Source: an uncultured Lachnospiraceae bacterium (GTDB lineage: Bacteria > Bacillota > Clostridia > Lachnospirales > Lachnospiraceae). Taken from it: a DNA stretch of 64,000 nucleotides. Both the position numbers and the translations under genes were made by a program. Under the pieces are notes generated by a model. That model was given only the letters and a program-made list of their open reading frames with translations, did not search any database and was not told the DNA's origin. The DNA lies in contig CAJTOR010000002.1 of assembly GCA_910577675.1 (NCBI GenBank), positions 1-64,000 on the forward strand, given 5' to 3'. Each line of letters starts with the position of its first letter. Positions within the stretch are counted from its first letter, which is position 1. Positions 59,723 to 64,000 of the stretch are shown piece after piece.

Positions 59723-60940
59723 ATGGCAAAGGTAAACGAAAATTTTCTAAAATTGCAGGGAAGTTATCTGTTTTCCACGGTTGGAAAAAAAGTGGCGGAG
59801 TACCAGAAGGCACACCCGGACAAAAACGTGATACGTCTGGGAATCGGCGACGTGACCCTGCCGCTTCCAGGAGCTGTGGTTGCGGCGCTGCATCGGGCAG
59901 TGGATGAGATGGCGGTGCAGGAAACTTTCAGGGGGTACGCCCCGGATCTGGGGTATGAGTTTTTGCGCAGCGCCGTGGTGGAGCATGATTTTAAAAGCCG
60001 CGGGGTGGAACTTTCGATCGACGAAATATTTATCAGCGACGGCGCGAAAAGTGATTCCGCCAATATCCAGGAGGTTTTCGCGCCGGATTCAAAGATTGCA
60101 GTCTGCGACCCGGTCTACCCGGTTTATGTGGATTCCAATGTGATGGCGGGGAGAAGCGGCAGTTATGACACTGCGACGGGGCGCTGGAGCAATGTTATCT
60201 ATATGCCGTGTACGATGGAGAATAATTTTGTGCCTGAGCTGCCAGGGCAAACGCCGGATATTATCTATCTGTGCTTCCCAAATAATCCGACCGGGGCGGC
60301 ATTGGAGAAAGAGGAATTGCAGGTATGGGTGGATTATGCCAACGAGAAGAAGGCGGTCATTATTTTTGATGCGGCTTATGAAGCGTATATCTCTCGTCCG
60401 GGCGTGCCGCACAGCATCTATGAATGTGATGGGGCGAAGACCTGTGCGGTTGAGCTGCGCAGTTTTTCAAAGAATGCGGGATTTACTGGTACGCGCCTTG
60501 CCTATACCGTTGTTCCAAAGGAACTTATGGTGGATGGTGTGCCGCTTGGTGCGCTCTGGGCAAGGCGGCATGGGACAAAGTTTAACGGTGCACCATATAT
60601 TATTCAGAGGGCGGGCGAGGCAGTTTATGGCGAGGAAGGGAAAAAGCAGGTCGCAGAGATGGTCGGCTATTATATGAGGAATGCCAAGGTGATTCTTGAT
60701 GGCCTAAAAGCGGCTGGTTACACTGTTTCGGGCGGTGTGGATTCCCCTTATGTCTGGCTCAAGACACCGCAGGGCATGGGTTCCTGGGAGTTTTTTGACT
60801 ACCTGCTTGCAAATGCGAATGTGGTCGGAACGCCGGGGGCGGGTTTTGGACCGAGCGGCGAAGGGTACTTTAGGCTTACAGCATTCGGCTCATATGAGAA
60901 TACGGTCGAGGCGGTCGGGCGGATTTGCAGGCTTGGCTAA
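59723..60940 (+). CDS. dapL: LL-diaminopimelate aminotransferase
   Basis: A 405-residue PLP enzyme converting tetrahydrodipicolinate to LL-diaminopimelate in one step. The PLP lysine is K250 in SFSKNAGFTGTRLAYT. Family blocks are NENFLKLQGSYLFS, RLGIGDVTLPLP, FISDGAKSDSANIQ and YLCFPNNPTGA. It is the DapL route that bypasses succinyl or acetyl intermediates, as in several clostridial groups. AAGGAG precedes ATG. Confidence 0.97.
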   Translation: MAKVNENFLKLQGSYLFSTVGKKVAEYQKAHPDKNVIRLGIGDVTLPLPGAVVAALHRAVDEMAVQETFRGYAPDLGYEFLRSAVVEHDFKSRGVELSIDEIFISDGAKSDSANIQEVFAPDSKIAVCDPVYPVYVDSNVMAGRSGSYDTATGRWSNVIYMPCTMENNFVPELPGQTPDIIYLCFPNNPTGAALEKEELQVWVDYANEKKAVIIFDAAYEAYISRPGVPHSIYECDGAKTCAVELRSFSKNAGFTGTRLAYTVVPKELMVDGVPLGALWARRHGTKFNGAPYIIQRAGEAVYGEEGKKQVAEMVGYYMRNAKVILDGLKAAGYTVSGGVDSPYVWLKTPQGMGSWEFFDYLLANANVVGTPGAGFGPSGEGYFRLTAFGSYENTVEAVGRICRLG

Positions 60941-60956
60941 ATGAAAGATTCAGCAC

Positions 60957-61030
60957 TATTGCTGTTATAGCAGCTTGACAGATGGGGCTTGCACCCCAAC
61001 ATCCCCGCCAGACGGCACAGATCAAAGAAA
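60957..61030 (-). repeat. Dispersed repeat, copy G (divergent, inverted)
   Basis: On the minus strand: ATTTCTTTGATCTGTGCC, GTTGGGGTGCAAGCCCCATCTGTCAAGCTGCTATAACAGCAATAG. The GGGGTGCAAGCCCCATCTG hairpin core is kept, other blocks are poor. Confidence 0.6.
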
Positions 61031-61090
61031 TAGCAGAATTGTTAGACACAGGAAAGCTTTGTTCAAGAACGTCTGCCGGGGAATGTTATT

Positions 61091-62125
61091 TTAGAATAAT
61101 TCGGATAATTTCTGCATTTCTTCTGCCTTGGTGTGATGCATAACATGGGTGTACAGATCAAGAGTCAGTTTTACACTGCTATGCCCTAAGAATTCCTGGA
61201 CTACCTTGGCTGAGATGCCGTTCTCAAGCGCGCGCGTTGCGAAAGTGTGCCGCAGACAGTGCGGTGTGATGCTTGGGAATTCAATATCGTCGCGGTTGAT
61301 TTCCGTGACGATCCGCTTTAATATGCGGCAGAGCTGCAAGTCGCTGTACGGGGAGCCGTCCGGGCGGGTAAAGACTAATTTCCCGAGTGATTCGTATTCG
61401 TTAGCGCGCGGCATGCGCCCTGCAAGCTTCTTTTTTTCCTGGAATTTTTTCAGTTTCCTCAAGCGTTCGGCAATCTGGGGGAGCATCGGGATCGTTCTTA
61501 AACTCTTGGATGTTTTTGGAATATCTTTGTAAAATTTACCATTTGGATCTCTTTTTAGAATTTCTTTTACATACACTTCGTTTTTCTCAAAATCAACATT
61601 CTCCCAGGTAAGACCCGTCATTTCGCCCAGGCGCATCCCGGTTGCCAGTGCAAATATAACAAGCTCCTCGATTTCGTTGCCAACCAGGTAGCGAAGCAGG
61701 ATATCCTGTTCGTTTCGCGTGAGCACATGGCGTTCCTGCTTTTGGCGGCCGCGCGGCAGTATGATATGGTCGATCGGATTTTTCTGGATCAGTTCAAGAC
61801 GGTATGCGTGGCGGAACATGTTGGTGACAAGGGCGTGAACCAGGGTGATGGTTGACTTGGAATAGTCATTTTTCGCCAGCTCGTTGTAGAAAACCTGGAT
61901 TTCCTGGCTTGTGACTTCCGAGAGCTTGCGGTCGCCCAGGAAAGGTTCGATGTACAGATGAAAAATCTTGTTGTAACTTTCCAGTGTTCCCTTTTTGACC
62001 GTGGTTGCTTTGAAGTTGTCAATCCAGTAAGTGTACCACTCCGAAACAAAGAAATCCTGTTTCCTGCTGATTACGAGCGCGGCATCCTTGCCCTGCATCA
62101 GGCTTGCAAATCTTTTAGTACTCAT
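61091..62125 (-). CDS. Tyrosine recombinase (phage-type integrase)
   Basis: A 344-residue recombinase. An N-terminal SAM-like core-binding domain (residues ~40-125, KKGTLESYNKIFHLYIEPFL) precedes the catalytic domain. Catalytic residues appear in TGMRLGEMTGLTW (Arg), TPHCLRHTFATRA (His and Arg), FLGHSSVKLTLDLYTHV (His and nucleophile Tyr). ATG 62125 with GAGG is chosen over 62140. It has no excisionase, relaxase or phage genes beside it and no tRNA target. It is divergent from a large surface-protein gene, so it may be a remnant of an integrated element or a site-specific switch. Neither is shown. Confidence 0.9.
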   Translation of the reverse strand: MSTKRFASLMQGKDAALVISRKQDFFVSEWYTYWIDNFKATTVKKGTLESYNKIFHLYIEPFLGDRKLSEVTSQEIQVFYNELAKNDYSKSTITLVHALVTNMFRHAYRLELIQKNPIDHIILPRGRQKQERHVLTRNEQDILLRYLVGNEIEELVIFALATGMRLGEMTGLTWENVDFEKNEVYVKEILKRDPNGKFYKDIPKTSKSLRTIPMLPQIAERLRKLKKFQEKKKLAGRMPRANEYESLGKLVFTRPDGSPYSDLQLCRILKRIVTEINRDDIEFPSITPHCLRHTFATRALENGISAKVVQEFLGHSSVKLTLDLYTHVMHHTKAEEMQKLSELF

Positions 62126-62305
62126 AGTTTTTATCCTCATTTCTGCGCGGCAGAATTTGTTTTTTTGACTCGCCGGGCTGCCGCGCTTTCCCGGAAACTA
62201 TAGCCAGAATATGGATAAGCGATAGTTAATGTATTATTACACCGCCGACCCGAAAGTATCCACAAATATAATACCAAATCAAATATTTTTAAGGAGGAAG
62301 AAAAA
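62126..62305. other. Intergenic region between recombinase and surface-protein genes
   Basis: 180 bases. AACTAT (62198-62203) and ATAGTT (62222-62227) form a small inverted repeat with 18 bases between, and ATAATACCAAATC lies near 62268. No consensus promoter or recombination site can be called with confidence. Confidence 0.3.
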
Positions 62306-64000
62306 ATGAAGAGTATCTTCAAAAAGATCGCCTTCGTATTAGCACTGGCTATGGTAGTTACCATGATGCCAACAAAGGCTGCCGCAGCTGCCGAGTCCGA
62401 CGGACCGCAGATGTATTCAACCTTGAAGCTTTATCTCGGCGGCGATGTAACCGAAACTTACGCAGGCCAGAGATATGCAAAGGTCTGGAACAAGGATGGT
62501 TACGACGTTGAATTCGAATCCAGCGATACTTCGGTAGCAACCGTAAACAGCAAGGGTTATGTTACCGCGAAGAAAGTTGGTTCCGCAGTAGTTACCGCAA
62601 CCTTCACCGATGAGGATGGCAACACAGTTGAGAAGGAATGTGAAGTTACTGTAAAGAAGAACGCTGTAAGGGCGGGATTAAGCAGTGCGAGCACAAAACT
62701 TGTAACTGAGGAAGGCATCAAAGTTGGCGAGACCGTACAGCTTACCGCAGTAAGAAAAGATGCTGACGGCAACACAGTTTGGAGCGGCAGGGATGTTATC
62801 ACTGACGCAGTCCGCTTCCTTTCTTCGAACACCGAGATTTTCACTGTCCAGAAGACAACGGGTAAGATTACCGGTGTTGCGGAAGGTGAGGCAACCCTCT
62901 ATGTATGGGGCGTACAGTCCGAGGGTAAGGATAAGGAAACTGGCGAGTATCCGGCAACAACCGAGAGAAAAGAGTACAAAGTTAAGGTTGTAACTGGCAA
63001 CCCGGTTGTAACTGGCGCAACAGTTAAGAGTGTAACAAAGATTGAGCTTGACGTTAAGGGTGTAACCAAGGACAATGTGAAGGATCTCAAGATCATGAAC
63101 GAGTTCGGCGGCGATATCAAGACTCTCTTTAAAGATCCTGTATTAAGCGAGGACGGCAAGACCATTACACTTGAGAAGTATGTTCAGTTAGTAAACGATG
63201 AAAAGCTTGGCTTCGCATTTGGCGAGGAAGAGGCATTCACACTTACTGTAAAGATTGGCGAAGTTGAGAAGATCGTTCTTGTTGGACCGGCTACGGCAGT
63301 TGTTGCAGGCGACCCGACAAACATCGACATCCGCTTCCTTGATGCGAACAACATTGAGCTTGCTATTCCTAATTCAGGTCTTAGCTTCTCCGTTGATGAC
63401 AATACTTTCGCTTATGTAGACCAGACCAACCGCAAGATCTCCATCTACCAGGTTGGCAAGAGCGTAACTCTTGAGGCAACTTACTTCACTGGTAAGTATG
63501 ATGAGAACTGGAATGCAATTGAGTTAAAGTCCAACAAGATCACTGTTACCGGTGTGGACGCTACAGTTGCAACCGCAAAAGAAATTCAGTTTAATAGGGA
63601 AGATAAGGATTACAGCGCAACAAATCCTATTACGATCTATACTGACAGCGTGGGCGAGCGCCTGCATGCAAAGGTTATCCTTAGCACAGAGAACTCTTTC
63701 GTAACAACAAACCAGGCTCCGAGTGCATTCAGCTTTGAAACTCTGGATCCGTCCGTATTGCTTGTAGACGCTGCAACGGGTACCCTGGTACCGGTTAAGG
63801 CAGGTACAGCAAGAATTCTTGTTAAGTTTGACAACGGCAGTGCAAAGATCAACGGTGTTGCAACCGTCCGCGTACTTGATAAGACAAACCTTACAGGCGT
63901 AGTAGCAAATCAGCAGTCTGTTGCAATCTCCAACGCAAACGATGTTGAAACAGCAACTATTGAATTTACCGGCAAGGATCAGTATGGCCAGGATAAGGCG
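62306..64000 (+). CDS. Large secreted surface protein with Ig-like (Big_2) domains, partial
   Basis: At least 565 residues; no stop before the window ends. ATG 62306 follows AAGGAGGAAG. A signal peptide (MKSIFKKIAFVLALAMVVTM) is cut near TKAAAAAE. A Big_2 bacterial Ig-like domain lies at residues ~30-115 (VEFESSDTSVATVNSKGYVT, KKVGSAVVTATFTDEDGN), and a second at ~120-225 (VRFLSSNTEIFTVQKTTGKI, GVAEGEATLYVWG). Later domains are similar beta units with long Lys/Asp/Thr-rich strands. The codon choice looks strongly biased, hinting at high expression, as for an S-layer-like protein. An anchor would be expected at the unseen C-terminus. Confidence 0.85.
   Translation, partial: MKSIFKKIAFVLALAMVVTMMPTKAAAAAESDGPQMYSTLKLYLGGDVTETYAGQRYAKVWNKDGYDVEFESSDTSVATVNSKGYVTAKKVGSAVVTATFTDEDGNTVEKECEVTVKKNAVRAGLSSASTKLVTEEGIKVGETVQLTAVRKDADGNTVWSGRDVITDAVRFLSSNTEIFTVQKTTGKITGVAEGEATLYVWGVQSEGKDKETGEYPATTERKEYKVKVVTGNPVVTGATVKSVTKIELDVKGVTKDNVKDLKIMNEFGGDIKTLFKDPVLSEDGKTITLEKYVQLVNDEKLGFAFGEEEAFTLTVKIGEVEKIVLVGPATAVVAGDPTNIDIRFLDANNIELAIPNSGLSFSVDDNTFAYVDQTNRKISIYQVGKSVTLEATYFTGKYDENWNAIELKSNKITVTGVDATVATAKEIQFNREDKDYSATNPITIYTDSVGERLHAKVILSTENSFVTTNQAPSAFSFETLDPSVLLVDAATGTLVPVKAGTARILVKFDNGSAKINGVATVRVLDKTNLTGVVANQQSVAISNANDVETATIEFTGKDQYGQDKA

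Noticed and set aside
61091..62125. Left edge of a prophage or ICE
   Set aside because: Only a recombinase is seen; flanking genes are dapL and a surface protein, with no tRNA, att repeat, capsid, relaxase or excisionase visible.

Overview
The window looks like a chromosomal segment of an anaerobic, gut- or rumen-type Clostridia, most likely Lachnospiraceae. This is an inference from gene content and order: a thiW-thiM-thiE-thiD-thiC operon behind a TPP riboswitch, a CIRCE-controlled hsp20, LL-diaminopimelate aminotransferase (DapL), a two-gene SufC-SufB set, glutamine synthetase followed by an ANTAR protein, a sugar-ABC/DUF5696/Yip1 cluster, and strong AGGAGG ribosome binding sites almost everywhere. 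No rRNA, tRNA, CRISPR array or complete prophage was seen.

Layout. 1-5.7 kb is accessory: the start of a HicA toxin gene (minus) behind an operator-rich promoter, a BlaI/BlaR1-type repressor and sensor protease pair, a possible immunity-like protein, a decayed stretch, a small uncertain gene and a low-molecular-weight phosphatase. 5.7-10.9 kb holds two copies of a dispersed MITE-like repeat, hsp20 and a two-subunit ABC exporter. 10.9-15.5 kb is a glucuronide-processing locus (AraC regulator divergent from GH88 and DUF2264/GH154 enzymes). 15.7-20.5 kb is the thiamine operon (minus). 20.6-27.5 kb has an SGNH hydrolase with an AraC regulator, a DUF11 protein, an NfeD/slipin pair, an XRE regulator and an ABC exporter pair.

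27.5-49 kb is an arabinan/arabinoside utilisation island: GH51 arabinofuranosidase (minus) with a long structured leader, an array of ~52-bp tandem repeats, a small membrane protein, a GH43 enzyme, an ArsR-like regulator with a large C-terminal domain, and a divergent operon. That operon encodes a CBM-bearing binding protein, two permeases, an NHL/TPR/Yip1 membrane protein, a membrane-anchored DUF5696 protein, two more permeases, a binding lipoprotein, a GH43 arabinanase-like enzyme and L-arabinose isomerase. TTTAGA/TCTAAA half-sites at both the GH43 and the operon promoters suggest one regulon under the ArsR-like protein. No importer ATPase is encoded, so a shared MsmX-type ATPase elsewhere is expected.

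49-64 kb is mostly housekeeping: pyrBI (minus) with two tandem 91-base palindromes between the genes, an ABC-2 exporter, an Mrp-type Fe-S carrier ATPase, a CorC/HlyC-like membrane protein, sufC-sufB, glnA-ANTAR and dapF-dapL. It ends with a tyrosine recombinase facing away from a large secreted Ig-like-domain surface protein that runs off the right edge.

The observations most worth following are the dispersed modular repeat family (seven copies), the 52-bp array with recurrent RBS-ATG-stop units, the double-permease/Yip1/DUF5696 uptake cluster, the tandem palindromes in pyrBI and the ArsR operator set.
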